From Bactrocera neohumeralis (taxonomy: Eukaryota; Arthropoda; Insecta; Diptera; Tephritidae), in the NCBI RefSeq assembly GCF_024586455.1, contig NW_026089623.1:186001-250000 (forward strand): a stretch of DNA of 64,000 nucleotides, written 5' to 3'. Shown here piece by piece: positions 42,385 through 54,656 of the stretch (positions are counted from its first letter, which is position 1; every line of letters starts with the position of its first letter). The translations under genes were made by a program, and so were the position numbers. The notes below the pieces were generated by a model. The model ran no database searches. It was not told the origin of the DNA and saw nothing but the letters and a program-made list of their open reading frames with translations.

Positions 42385-43062
42385 TTTCTTCTTCTTTACT
42401 GACGTAGAAACCGCTTACGCGGTTACAGCCGAGTTAACAACAGTGCGCCAGTCGTTTCTTCTTTTCGCAAAGTGGCGCCAATTGGAGACTCCAAGCGAAG
42501 CCAGGTCTTTTTCCACCTGGTCCAATTTTAATTCCAATCGTTGGGCATGCTTTCGTCCGACCACATTTTACAAAGAAGCTGATGCATGCTCCTAATCAGT
42601 TCTTCGCCGCCGTATTTCAGTAGCTCGGCCGGCAATTCATCGGCTACCGCCGCTTTGTTGTTCTTCAGACGGGTAATTGCTATTCGAACTTCTTCATGGT
42701 AGGGCAATGGAACGTCTGTTCCATCGTTATCGATTGAGGAAACGGGTTCGCCTTCTCCTGGCGTTATATTTTAACTGCCATTCAGCAGGCTGGAGAAGTG
42801 TTCCCTCCATAATGTTTGTATGCGCTGTGCATCAGTCACTACATCACCTTTTTCGGTTCTACAAGAGTATGCTCCGGTCCTGAAATCTTCTGTTAGTCAC
42901 CTAGTTGCGAGGTAGGCAGTCTGTTTTCTCTCCGCTCCACAGTTCCTTTATACCGAGTTGTTGACGAATGCTTTCAGAGAGCAGGAGTGCAAGTTGTGTA
43001 GAAAATCGTCCGGCTGTCGGTTGTGATTGCAGCTCGTCGACGTCGAACCTTCCCTGGTATCA
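42385..43062 (-). repeat. RTE-like LINE copy with internal deletion
   Basis: The 3' end (42385-42520, with GCGCCAGTCGTTTCTTC and CCACCTGGTCC) is fused at about 42521 to the part matching 11955 (AATTCCAATCGTTGGGCATG) and runs back to the part matching about 11160. About 1.2 kb of RT is missing at the fusion. The sequence at 42580 reads CAG where the 11892 copy has TAG. Confidence 0.82.
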
Positions 43063-43374
43063 AGCCGAGGGTACGCTCATTCTACTTTACCTCAGCACCA
43101 TTATCGCCGTAGAACGTTATGGTCGCAAATGTACACCAAGTTCCCTTCTTTTAACGGCTTTGTTCGTTAGCAGCACTTTACTTGGCGAGTCAATGAATGT
43201 TTTTGTGATAATTCACTTTGTAGGCGAATGAAGCCGAAGAACAGGGAATCGCTTGACTTCTTAGTCAGTGCCATCCATCTTTTCCCAGTGCTGGTAATCA
43301 CGCTCCGCGACAAACATTACAGTCATGGCACCCAATAACTGTGACGGATATCTTACGGTTGTAACTCTAATAGC

Positions 43375-44300
43375 TTACAAGGCATGATTTTTTGGTAGAA
43401 TAATAGAAAGTCGTGCGCTAGTTGGTAGCCAGCTACCTGCGTCAATGCGTCCCTGCACTCTGAGGACGCCTTCCTCGTCTATGTACCGTGAAAGTGGGAG
43501 TAATGGGCGTTTACGAGCGTTGTCCTGACCGTTTTCCATGAACTGGATCTTTGTTGCGACCACTTCACGTTGTAATAGGTGGCATAAGAGGTGTTTGGCA
43601 TTCTCTACTTCTTTAGCAGTTAAACCGTAGCATTGGTCCATCTGTCCGCCACGGCGGCAATTATTGATGAAGTGTAATTAGCGTATTAGCAATCATTTAA
43701 ATAAAGAAAAATTATTAGATTCATAAAGATTACAACTCACAATGAATAAGGCAAATTTAAAGCAAAGTTGTTCATGAGGTTCATCATTTCCAACGATTAT
43801 CATATTTTTAGAGGGCCAAAGAGGAATGGGGAACCACGTGACCAACGCGCAGCTGAACTAAAATTGATACCATCATTTATACGCCTAGTTTCATCGGCTA
43901 TGTTGAGCTGTATGAAGAGCTAGTAACGACGGTGCTTACTTTGAATCTATTTTGAGTGCTTTTTTGAGTTAAACGATTGCTACTTCAATTTTACCCGTTG
44001 AAGTTTGTGATCGAAGATAGACAACAGCGGCGAAGGCGTCTTCACTGGCGTCAACAAATATGTGGAGTTGATCTAAATGTCAACTTACATGAACCTTACC
44101 ACCCAAGCGGGAATTATAAACCCGTTAGAACAACAATAACAATGTGGAGTTGAAGTACTTGAAGTTCACCACTTCCAAAATAAAAACTAGGTACGGCGTA
44201 TTTCATAACCTATGTCGTATTTCCACAGCTAACGCATAAGTAATTTGGAGTCATTGACGAAGTTGCTAAGAAATCCTTGAGAGTCGACAACATAACGATG
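43375..44300 (-). pseudogene. BEL-Pao retrotransposon fragment (RNase H and integrase start)
   Basis: The 43641-43375 frame holds LSRYIDEEGVLRVQGRID and SARLSIILPKNHAL, the spacer and integrase entry of BEL-Pao pol. Upstream on the same strand (44075-43940) is LHIFVDASEDAFAAVVYLR, the BEL-type RNase H motif. Still further up are words resembling FVNDSKLLMRQLW. Order and strand agree with one decayed element. No LTRs were found. Confidence 0.75.
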
Positions 44301-44451
44301 ATTAGAAGTTCTCTTTTAGTTGGGCGTCTTTTTTCATTTGCAACCTTCATCAACGTTGTGGAATTTTAATTTGAGACCAAACAAAATTTGACGACAACTT
44401 CTAAAAGAAACAAAGCACCCACTCTCCAACGAAACCTTCTTTTTTTCAATT

Positions 44452-45483
44452 CCTCCTCTTTTTTATTGGCGTAGACACCGCTTACACGATTATAGCCGAG
44501 TAAACAACAGCGTTTCTTCTTTTTGCTACATGGCGCCAATTGAATAGTCCAAGCGAAGCCAGGTCCTTTTCCACCTGGTCCATCCAACGGAGTGGAGGTC
44601 TTCCTCTTCCTCTGCTTCCCCCGGCAGGTACTGCCTCGAATACTTTCAGAGATTATCTACGACTTCAAAGTTATGACTGTCAACAGTGACATGAGAGCCA
44701 AGTCGCGAGTGCGACGACTGTTTGTTTGATGACAGGAGATATTTCGTCTTGCCCTCGTTCACTACCCGACCCATTTGCTTTGGTTCCTTGTCGAGTCTGG
44801 AGAAAGCAGAAATAATGGCGCGGGTGTTGAGGGCGATGATATCAATATCATCGGCATACGCCAGCAGCTGTACACTCTTATAAAAGATTGTACCTGCTCG
44901 ATTAAGTTCTGCAGCTCGAATTATTTTCTCCAGCAGCAGATTGAAGAAATCGCACGATAGGGAGTCGCCTTGTCTGAAACCTCGTTTGGTATCGAACGGC
45001 TCGGATAGGTCCTTCCCGATCCTTATGGAGCTTTTGGTGTTGCTCAACGTCAGTTTACACAGTTGTATTAATTTTGCGGGGATACCAAATTCAGACAATG
45101 CTGCATAAAGGCAGCTCTTTTTTCTGCTGTCGAAAGCAGCTTTGAAATCGACGAAGAGGTGGTGTGTGTCGATTCTCCTTTCGCGGGTCTTTTCCAAAAT
45201 TTGGCGCATGGCGAATATCTGGTCGAGTGTTGATTTTCCAGGTTTAAAGCCACACTGATAAGGTCCAATCAGTTTGTTGACGGTGAGCTTTAATCTTTCA
45301 CACAGTACGCTCGATATGCGATGTTGAAGACTTATTCCTTTCTGTGGATTGGGCAGAGCACACTTAAATTAAATTCCAATCGTTGGGCATGCTTTCGTCC
45401 GACCATATTTTACAAAGAAGCTGCTCCTTATCAGTTCTTCGCCGCCGAGTTTGAATAGCTCGGCCGGCAATCCATCGCCATCC
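44452..45483 (-). pseudogene. RTE-like LINE copy, RT domain, internally deleted
   Basis: The 3' end at 44452-44640 joins at about 44645 to an open frame of 187 codons (45209-44646) with HHLFVDFKAAFDS, GFRQGDSLSCDFFNLLLEKI and the catalytic LLAYADDIDIIA. Upstream, GPYQCGFKPGKSTLDQIF is readable to about 45290, and NDWN-type sequence at 45380-45400. The segment between the RT and the tail, about 500 bp in the 10112 copy, is missing. Confidence 0.83.
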
Positions 45484-45763
45484 ATAGTTGTAGCTGTCGG
45501 GTATCCTTACGTTTTCAGCTCTCCTTATGAGACCTGCCTCAGACCGTGTACCGACGCGGCGTGTGTTATGTTTCAGGATAGCTCTTGCCCGAGTGTTCGC
45601 TTCACTCTCTATAGGTGGAGCAGCTTAAGCACCGAAATTTTCAGTTTTTAAGGGTTAGCTACCATATTGTGGAGAGACTGATCAGATTCATATTTGACAA
45701 ATGTAATTCTCCAATATCCTCCCTCGATGAATAATACTCTAATAATACTCTATAAGGCACTCA

Positions 45764-46138
45764 TTATTCCCGTCCTGCTATCCTGACGTAACCTTTCAGG
45801 CTCTTCAATAACCATTGATTGTAATTTCTGTACCCATAAATCGCGGTTGAAAGCTGGTTGTCCTGTGCAGACTTGATAATTGTGTGGAGGGAAAAGTTGT
45901 ATTGGCGAATGTAGGAATTGTCGTTGTATAAGTATGGCCTACCAATCCCTAAAATAGTTGAACTATGCATGTGGGTTGTAGCACCTGTACCTGTTGCCAA
46001 AACGGCGGAGTGAAAAGCGAATCGGTTAGCTGACGATTGCTGCTCTGTTAATTGAACGGTTCCCAATTGTACTGTAGTCCTCGCTGTTTGCGTTTGCGAT
46101 ACTGGAGAGACGGGAACATTATTGTTGGATTTATCCAC
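45764..46138 (-). CDS. Unrecognised 124-codon open frame
   Basis: MDKSNNNVPVSPVSQTQTAR begins a Gln/Thr/Ser-rich N-terminus, followed by GRPYLYNDNSYIRQYNFSLH and STAIYGYRNYNQWLLKSLKG. I do not recognise it. The C-terminal third, with regular aromatic and Leu spacing, could be the end of a Gag or of a small domain. It adjoins a 30-bp piece of RTE sequence at 45757-45785 and may be a TE remnant. The coding status is uncertain. Confidence 0.25.
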   Translation of the reverse strand: MDKSNNNVPVSPVSQTQTARTTVQLGTVQLTEQQSSANRFAFHSAVLATGTGATTHMHSSTILGIGRPYLYNDNSYIRQYNFSLHTIIKSAQDNQLSTAIYGYRNYNQWLLKSLKGYVRIAGRE

Positions 46139-46703
46139 GTTAGGTATTTCACTGCGTAATTAGTGCTCCTTAATATCGCACAAATGAATAGAGGAACTGC
46201 AGACTGCACACTTATCATAGTTTGTACCTACCTGTTTATGCAAAGGGAGAATGACAAATATGTAAATCGCACAAACAAGCAAGCAGAAACTGTGTAGCGG
46301 AAAATGTATGTATGTATGTAAAAGGAAGAAATCAAAGACAATTTAAAAACTTAAGAAATTGGAATTGAAACATACAACAGTAAAATAAACATAGAAATTA
46401 ACTGTAATATTAGGATCTACACAAGTTTTGAACATTCACAGCAAAGACATCTTTGTATATTTTTTTGCTTTGGTAATTTTTTAGGTTTTTTTCGGGCTGA
46501 AAGCAAAAATAAAAGCAGCATAAGTTAAACTTGTATATTTTTTCTTAAATAATTATGTACTAATGATTGTAAGGCAATATTATATATAGAATAATTTTGC
46601 AAAAACTTGTTAATAGATTTCTATGTTAATTTTGGTCGTTGTTATTATTTCGAACACGTCGTAATTGTTATATTTTTAATTTCCATTTAAAATTTACTTT
46701 TAG

Positions 46704-49700
46704 GCATATCAACACACTCCCTTAACGAAGCAGAATTGGCCCGCGATTTTCAGCGAATTGCCGCAAAGCGTAGTCTAGCAACAGAAATTCGTATTCCACT
46801 ACAAAAAAGCATATCTACTTCATCAATAGTTGCAAAAGAAGAGATTAAATCTCGTCATCTGTATGATAGCGAAGATGAAAACCAAAGCCTTTTGAGAGCC
46901 CATGTGAAAATTGAGGCCTACGATAATGTGGAGAAACGTCGAAAGCGGGGTTCACTATTCTTTCGCAAAAAAAAGGATAAGAATAAAATGAAGTCTGGAG
47001 GTCAAACAGGTGTTTGTGATTCGTGTGGTATCAATATATCAACGTCAAATATTAAGGAACATCAAATGGAATGCAAAGTAAAAAAATCGGGTTCGAGTAG
47101 TGGTCAAAAATTGTTGTTGGTTGGTGTAAAGAAGGGAGCAGATAAAACAGAAATCGGTCAAGACTATTTCGATGGAGTTGATCAAAGCGGAAATATTAAT
47201 GACGACACACCATTGATACGTTCTGAATTTCTAAATGACCCTCCCATCGAAGCCCAGGATCTAGGCGCAGATCCAATACTTGGAATAGCAGCTGATGAGC
47301 ATGATTCATGGTCACCCAGTGTTCCCAGGGACGTAATAAAATCTCTCAAAGAAAAGCAGATTAAAAGACAGGAACATATATATGAGTTTATTATGACAGA
47401 GAAACACCATTGTCAAACTCTACTTGTAATGCAAAAAGTTTTCGTCGAAAGTTTGGAACGTCATTTTCCTTCGTTGAATATAAATACCATGTTCCCCCGT
47501 TTATCAGAATTAACTGAGTTGCATATAAATTTTTTAAAAAAATTAAGACAAAAACAACGGGAGCAGTATGTTGTTGATAGTATAGCTGACATATTATTGG
47601 ATTTTTTTTCATTGGAAAAAGCCCAACACCTAAGACTAGCATATGGGGAATTTTGTGCTAATCATCGGACAGCACTGGAACATTTTAAGACGTGCATGAC
47701 CAGTCGTGATCAAACGTTTGCTGAGTGGTACAAACACTGCTTAGCTAATCCGTTATTAAAGAAAAAAGGAATTCCAGAATGTGTACTATTTGTTACCCAG
47801 CGCCTTACTAAATATCCTTTATTGATCGAACCCCTTCTTAAAAGTGGGCGGGAAGATAAATTAGAAGCAGATAAGCTTCAGCATGCCCTTAATTTAGTAA
47901 AAGCTTTACTTATAGATGTTGATGCGTGCGTTGCTGAGAAAGAGTTACGAGAAAGACAAATGGAAATTTTTAATCGTGTCGACCCGAAATCGTTTGCCAT
48001 TTATAAAAATAAACCATTCCGTAAATCAGATATTGGAGCTGAGTCACGTCGTCGTTTGAAATTCGAAGGTTATGCAACTTTAATGCAAGGGCGTTCGAAG
48101 ATGCAATTGGTCTTAGTTGTTGTACTCACCGACTGTCTATTCTTCCTTTGTGAAAATTCTGCCCACAACAAGTACACATTTTTTACACCAGAACATAAAG
48201 CGGGTGTAGTTCCATTACAAAAGTTGCTCATTCGTGAAAAAGCGGGAACCGAAGCACGGGGTATATATATAATTTCTTCAAATCCATCTTTTCCAGAAAT
48301 GTATGAATTAAAAGTGCAGCAGCCTAAGGATAAGAATACTTGGATTCAGTCAATACGGCAGTCCGTTCTGGAGTGTCCATCTTCTGATGTTATAGAATCT
48401 GAAGATCTTACAGCTGAAGAAAAACTTCGAATTGGTGTTAGTAAACGAGATCTTATTGATAAAATAAGACAGAAAGATATTGATCATGCAATTCTCTTGG
48501 AGGACAAGATATATCTCCAACTAAATTTATTAAAAGAGCAAAAGAATTTTTTTGAAGTAACTACAACATATGGGCAAAGTTGTAGTACTCATGGCGGCAA
48601 TGGGACGTTCTTTAATGGAAGCTCAACAAACGCATCAAATTTCCTTGCTACATTTGGTTCCTATAAGGATTTAGTGGGCGTGGATTGTAATACGATCGAG
48701 TTGTGGAAATATGTGTTGAATATGGTACAAAGTATTAGCCAACTGGCTGCTATGGTGTATACAGCATCCACTGGTTTGCCAGTGTCGCGTTCAGTAAGTT
48801 CGGTAGGGGAAAAACAAAGTGACAGTTATGCATCACCTACACTACCAAAACGTGCAGAAACATTTGCTGGTTTTGACGAAAAACGTGGTAAAGGTAGTTT
48901 TTCGTATAGTAACGTGTCGAAAATACCTGCATTACAAACCCTGATACCACGGTTACAAGAGCTAGAAGAGAAGGGTGATCCTAAATCTAGTTCATCAGTG
49001 GTCACTTTGAATATACAATCCATAGGAAGTGACTCACAGTCCTCAACCACACTTGGAACTGAAGATATTGCAATCAAAGATCATAATTATGCCGCATTGC
49101 AAATATCACATCATCTTCATACTTTACTATGCATAGTGTCACAACAGATGACAGTTATACAAAACTTGCAATTACAATTGGCATTGTATCGAGAAAGTCC
49201 ACGAGTCGCTTATACCCATAATGATCAGTTAGAAGAGTTACGAAATCTGCAGGATAAATTACAGGATGAGAAAACTGCTTGGTTACGCCAAAAAGAGCAA
49301 CAGGAAAAAGAATTAGAGGAAAAGTATGCGCAGCAAATTAAACTTCAAGAGCAAATCAAAGCTGAACAAGAAGATATTAAGCAACAACGCGAACAACTTT
49401 ATCGTAAAATGGAATTACTCTCAAATCAAGGACTACTTCTGTCGCCCAATACACCTCTATTGATTAATAGTCCATCATTGGCTGCAACTTCCTCTGGTGA
49501 TGATGCACACGATAGTCACGAAGGAGCACATTTGCAAAGTGATGTGTCCACACCCTCCTTAGCCCAGAGTACTGTCGATCGACGAAAAGACAAATGGCGT
49601 ACAGCTTCGACGATTTCTAAAAATCCACCTGTTAATTTGCTAAGTGCCACTAATGCACCAAAAATAAATCCGACTTGTATTAAGCAAAAGTTTCCTATGA

Positions 49701-50155
49701 AGTTATCTTCGCTTTCGACGAGTACATCCTTAAGTAGTCCTAACTCGGGCAGCAGCAAAATTGACAAATCTGCCAGTTTTAATGCAAGTGTACTACAGCA
49801 AGCCGGATGCACACAGATATTGCCACTCAAGCTGGCTGATAAACGCTCTACTACGACACAATCAACGTCCCAAATTGTTTCCAACCATGCTCGCACTGGC
49901 AGTTCACCTGCAATTATTCAACATCCTAATACGAGAACAGCCACGTCACCCCCTCTTTCAACTGTGAGCATAAGTCGGACGGATTCCTCATCGGCTTTAC
50001 CTTTTTGCCAGCGACAGACGCCCACTTCCTCGCGCAGTTCTCAAGCAATGTTAGCGGCAGAAAACAATTGTTTGTCATCAATTGGGACCAGCAATTTAAA
50101 CCGCCGTAACAAAAATAACAATGTTAAACCAGATGAGGAAGAAATTTATTTTTGA
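46704..50155 (+). CDS. RhoGEF2: RhoGEF2 large 3' exon: DH-PH Rho guanine-nucleotide exchange factor
   Basis: RhoGEF2 activates Rho1 at the cell cortex downstream of G-alpha-12/13 (Concertina) signals and drives apical constriction in flies (family knowledge). The exon encodes about 1150 residues. Numbering from Met-like codon 46736: a basic segment at 60-90 (RKRGSLFFRKKKDKNKM); a CDSC...HQMEC cysteine cluster at about 93-115; the DH domain at about 203-400 (IYEFIMTEKHHCQTLLVMQK, VLFVTQRLTKYPLLIEPLL); the PH domain at about 438-550 (RLKFEGYATLMQGRSK, LVVVLTDCLFFLCEN, WIQSIRQSVLEC); a Glu/Gln coiled coil at about 828-898; and a long Ser/Thr tail ending DEEEIYF. The acceptor at 46703 is in phase with the 30506 donor. 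PDZ and RGS-like domains must be encoded upstream, outside the window. Confidence 0.93.
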
Positions 50156-50718
50156 CGCTCGTTCTCACCAGAGGTTGAGATATAAATGCGGCATTAATAT
50201 AGTTATATTATTTCAGACATTTAATTGGAAGAAAACAATCCATTGGCCCAGCTCAAAAACAAAGTATAAGACTCATGATAGGTTTTAAGATTTAAAGTAC
50301 ATATGTATGTATGCTTTATTCATATGTAGTTGGCAAATAGCTTATGTATTTACATTCCGATACGTATATATTATATAATGCTTCCATTCTCAATATGTGA
50401 GTTGTAGGCATGTGAGATTTCAGTAAACTTGCAGTAAAAAGAATTAATTGAATTATATGTATGTATGCAATAATATTTTCATAAATCAGTAATATTATCA
50501 TTTAATAAGTAACATTATAAATAGTTCTGCAATTTATACACATGCAATTATGTATGTATGCGTTGCTGGCATTTATGTCTATAATAAACCTTTGATTCAG
50601 TATAACTACTGATTGTAATAAAATCGAAAATATTCAATTTGTTATATTTTTCGAATTATACTCCTACATAGGTTAAAGAGAAATCAAGCGAAGATGTCGC
50701 TTTTATGCAATTACGTTC
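50156..50718 (+). other. RhoGEF2: RhoGEF2 3' untranslated region and downstream flank
   Basis: AT-rich sequence after the stop codon contains an AATAAA at 50583-50588, a plausible poly(A) signal 430 bp downstream. A hAT element is inserted 571 bp after the stop, at 50727. Confidence 0.55.
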
Positions 50719-51066
50719 ATCTAAAGCAGTGGTTCCCAAACTTATTTTGTCTACCGCCCACTTTGAGAATAAATATTTTTTTAGCGCCCCCATTTTTTCA
50801 CCTATTTAAAAACCACTATAACTTCAAATTAATTATTGTGACCTATATATGTATATTATCGGAGAATTCTAAACGAAACTTTTACTACAACCAGCAACTT
50901 GAAACCTGAGCGCAGTAGGTAACATACAACGGCGCTTAGGGCTCAAGTTAATTCTTACGGGCTCCACCTGCCAATAAGAAGGATTATTTAAACACTACTT
51001 TATAGTATTAAAATAGAGAATATTTTATTAAAAATAAATTTAAAATAATCGATCCATATATAAAAA

Positions 51067-52912
51067 CTAATGTGAAGGATGAATCTGATGCTGTTTAATA
51101 AGTTTGTTAATATCAGGTTCCAATTTACTCAAGAACAGTCGCAAGTCGCCACGTTCGGTAACAAGCAAACGATTTCTATTTTTAGTAAGCAGTGTTGTCA
51201 CAGCACTAAATCCACGTTCACATAAATATGACGATGGGAATGCTATCAAGAATCGAACGATTGACCACAATCCAGGGTACAATTGCGAGATCGGTTTTTG
51301 TTGCCAAAATTCTTGGTAACCATTTTTGAACTTGATTTTTATTTCCTCGTTTGTTGTCAATTCTATAAGTTCTTCTTCCAGCTGAGGTGACATTGCTGTG
51401 TTGACATTTGGAAACGGATCCAACAACCAGTCTGGTATTTCCAAGTTCAAAATGTCCTGGTATCGTTCGGTGAAGTTAATGTGGAGGTTTTCCAAATGTT
51501 GGCAGTAGGCAAACAACTCGTCATTACTGCATGATACTGATAAATTCGGAAAATTGTGAAACTCACGTCTGCCCAGATTCTTTTTGTGTAGAAGCAGTTT
51601 GGCTGCGAAAGCAGCAACAACGTTTTTTGTTTTAATTAAATTTAGTTTATCGCCTTGCAGTTGGAGATTCATGTCGTTGAACAATTTATACAGGTCTGTC
51701 ATGTAAGCTATATCATTCTTTGATGTTATGAGCTTGTCTTGAAATTTTGTATCTTTAGTTTCCAAGAACTCTATAACAGAGTCAAACAGGTTGTAGAATC
51801 GAGTCAGACAATTGCCTCTTGATAGCCAACGAACTTCAGTATGAAACAACAAACGATTGAAATCCTCGTCATTAGTAACACAAAGCTGATGAAATAATCT
51901 ATCATTCAAAGAGCTGTTGCGGATTTTATTGACTGCTTTGATGATATATTGCAGTGATTGAAATAGTTTTTCACTTAAGTTTGTAGCAACTTAATGTTGT
52001 CTATGAATAACGCAATGTACACCAAGGACATCAGGAATTTTATTTTTTAAGTACGCTATGAAGCCTTTATGGCACCCTGTCATAGCCGGAGCGCCATCCG
52101 TAGCAACTGAAATAATATTTTTCAAAGGAATTTCTTTCTCATCGCAAAACTTTTCCAATATATTGAATATGGTTTCGCCTTTTGTATCGGTCTCTAAATT
52201 TCTATCAAATAATGTTCTTCATATATTTTCTCATCTTTAATTAAACTCACGTAAGACAACAACAATGCTTCATTAGTTGGTAAAGTGGACTCATCCAGCT
52301 GAATTGAAAATTGACTTGACGTCAGGTGATCGTACAATGATTCTTCAATGTTTTCAGCCATTTCATCAATTCGTCTTTGCACAGAATTATTACTCAAAGG
52401 AATTTTTCGGATAATATCTGCGGCCGGTTTATGAAGCACGGTAGTTATTAGTTCATTTATTGATGGCAATATTAACTCTTCTCCGATGTTATGTGGTTGC
52501 CTTTTTGAGCAATTAACAAAGAGATATTGTACGAAGCTCGAAGTCCGTCGTCATTTTGCTTAGCAGCCGCCGAAAATAGTTTTGCTGCACTTGGCTGAGT
52601 ATTATGCTTCTTCTCTAGGTCTTGAAAATATGCTGCATTCTTGTCTCTCTTATCTGGATGCATTTTATTCAAATGATCTTGCAGTCTTGAAGGCTTCATT
52701 GCTTCATTCGAAAATGTTTTTAGACATAGAAGACACAAAGGCGAGGATGGGTTTGTGGGATTTTCAATGAATCCGAATTTAATGTATTCCGCACAGTATT
52801 GCCGTCTCTTCTTTTTTACTTCCGACATTGTTTTGCTTTGAGAAATACGTTTAATTTCGCGAGTAGTGTAAAGGAGGCGTAAGTAATGCTCATCTATTGC
52901 GCGCAAAACCAC
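51067..52912 (-). pseudogene. hAT transposase, SCAND3/ZBED5-like
   Basis: From 52834 (MSEVKKKRRQYCAEYIKFGF) the first part holds a BED-like finger, PLCLLCLKTFSNEAMKPSRL with LQDHLNKMHP. The next frame (52469-52194) has SINELITTVLHKPAADII and FSIQLDESTLPTNEALLL. Catalytic Asp sits in VATDGAPAMTG near 52105. The 51909-51067 frame has RLLFHTEVRWLSRGNCLTR (the conserved RW) and FLIAFPSSYLCERGFSAV with RNRLLVTERGDLRLFL, the hAT dimerisation end. Frames change near 52470 and 52190, and a TAA stands at about 51991-51993. The same TAA is present in copy 2. Confidence 0.9.
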
Positions 52913-52999
52913 AAATGAATATAAAATAAATATTACATTGTTTATATAGGAATGCTTAAGTACAATTATTATATAGTAGTCTAAAAATATGAATTCTTA

Positions 53000-53165
53000 T
53001 TTTTCCTAGAAATACATTTGTAAAAAAAAGATCTTTCTCCTTTTCGTATTATCTTATTGTTCCCAGAAATACATTTGTAAAAAAGGATCTTTCTCCTTTT
53101 CTTATTATCTTATTTTTCCCAGAAATACATTTGTAAAAAAATGATCTTTATCCTTTTTTTATTTT
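53000..53165. repeat. 56-bp tandem repeat, three copies
   Basis: AGAAATACATTTGTAAAAAA starts at 53009, 53065 and 53121, each followed by GATCTTT(C/A)(T)CCTTTT. The array lies inside the hAT element between the transposase start and its right TIR. A looser duplication of AAAGCTCAAA/CATCAGCT words follows at 53190-53290. Confidence 0.92.
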
Positions 53166-53624
53166 CCACATAAAAGATTTAAGGAGTTCAAAAGCTCAAA
53201 ACGTGCCTTACATCAGCTACCTACTCGACGTCATTTCGCAAGTGATAAATAAATTATTCAAGAGCTCAAAGCATTCGCTACATCAGCTCGAACCTACCTA
53301 CCCTACACCTTTGCGCAAATGATTATATTATGATAGCAAATGCAGATATATGACAGATATATGAACTACGCGGAGAGAAATATAGAACCGAGTTTGAGCA
53401 ATCTTTTAATTCATATTAGTTAATGTTCACAAGTTGTTGTTGAGAGTCGAGAGCTCATGTAGTCGTTGTCTAAGAGGCCTCGTAGCTAAATAAAATTACA
53501 AATAACCCCCCAGGCCTCTACACAACGTCCCCATTTTCTTTCTGGGTCTCTTACCGCCCCCCTTGATGCCTGCAGCGCCCACAAGGGGGCGTTATCGCCC
53601 ACTTTGGGAAACACTGATCTAAAG

Positions 53625-54470
53625 GGAGAGTATTATTCAATTCTTATACCTTTTTTGATTTATGGATATTAAATAGTGTAATTTGATGTGTTCAACGGTC
53701 ACCATTGGAAATCAAGAGGACGGTAAGGTAATTCTGGATTTATTAGTGATATTTATTGTATTTGAATTATTTGAACACATTTTTTATGATGTTGAAAGCC
53801 CATCCAAATCGCATTAAGTTCAATCTGAGTATTACTGCTGCTTTTAGAGTAAAGGATTTAAAGGGATTTATTTCATAGTTTCTCAAATTTTTATAGAGTT
53901 ATAGTCATTTAAAAGACAACCGCTCAGTTCAATCAGCAAAATTAGTTAGTCTTTAAATGCGTTTTTTTCAAAACAACATTTTTCGATTTTGCTGCAGCGA
54001 TAAATCGAAGAAAAATGAGTCGATCATGAAATCTTGTTCGGTATATAATCCTATATACAATGGCCAAAAATATCGCCCCAACCTCAGGGTAAAATTTATC
54101 TTTTTTAAAACGCCGGCATTTCGTAATTTTTTTTGATAGATCATTGTATGCAGAATATCTTCTAGTTTAACGACAATTTTTTAGCTTTCATCTGCCGAGA
54201 AGGCCGAAATTACTGTAGTACTGTTTCGCGCCGTCGGAGATCGCGTGTTACTAAATTTTTTTTTTAATTTCACTGGGTATTCTTGTTTGTAATGTTTTCA
54301 TTTCTAAACAAACGATAAAGTAATCTTTTCTAAAGATTCCCAAAAACCGACCAGTTAGATAGAGGGTTATTTACATAAATATAAATAATCAGGATGACGA
54401 GACGAGTTGTTGTTGACATAACTGTCTGTCTGTCGGTCTATGCAAGCGATAACATGAGTAAAAATTAAAG
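53625..54470. other. Intergenic spacer, no gene recognised
   Basis: AT-rich DNA without long open frames. Motifs CATGAAATCTTGTTCGG and CCGAGAAGGCCGAAAT near 54025 and 54197 suggest an old repeat, but no family was identified. Confidence 0.35.
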
Positions 54471-54656
54471 GGCCTAATTATTGAATCCGCATCGAAATCG
54501 AATTCGTTGCGGAAAGAATTTTCGATCGAAAATGTTCTTACGATCATTGATACCGTCGATAACCATAAGTAAACTGTGTTATCAACAAATTTGACAAGTT
54601 TGAAAAATGAAATAAATTGACTTAGCTTTTTGGTTCGTTTTTACAAATATTTAAAA

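Larger units (their letters stand above)
30507..46703 (+). other. RhoGEF2: RhoGEF2 intron of 16.2 kb, filled with transposable elements
   Basis: The donor is GTAAGG at 30507 and the acceptor TTACTTTTAG is at 46694-46703. No further RhoGEF2 exon was recognised inside, although small exons could be missed. Elements within are listed separately. Stretches of more than 300 bp with nothing recognised are 30540-31105, 31247-31830, 32106-32380, 33852-34190, 39606-40080, 41031-41440, 41760-42380, 43063-43374 and 46139-46690. Confidence 0.75.
50727..53616 (-). mobile_element. hAT transposon (SCAND3/ZBED type), copy 1, 2890 bp
   Basis: The ends CAGTGGTTCCCAAACTTA and, inward, CAGTGTTTCCCAAAGTGG are classical hAT termini. 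A perfect 8-bp TSD ATCTAAAG stands at 50719-50726 and 53617-53624. The GCGCCC words typical of these ends recur inside both termini. The transposase gene is broken. A close second copy lies at 59590-60970. Confidence 0.93.

Noticed and set aside
49516..49896. 126-codon minus-strand frame inside RhoGEF2
   Set aside because: It is a shadow of the Ser/Thr-rich tail; the plus frame is continuous with the DH-PH exon.
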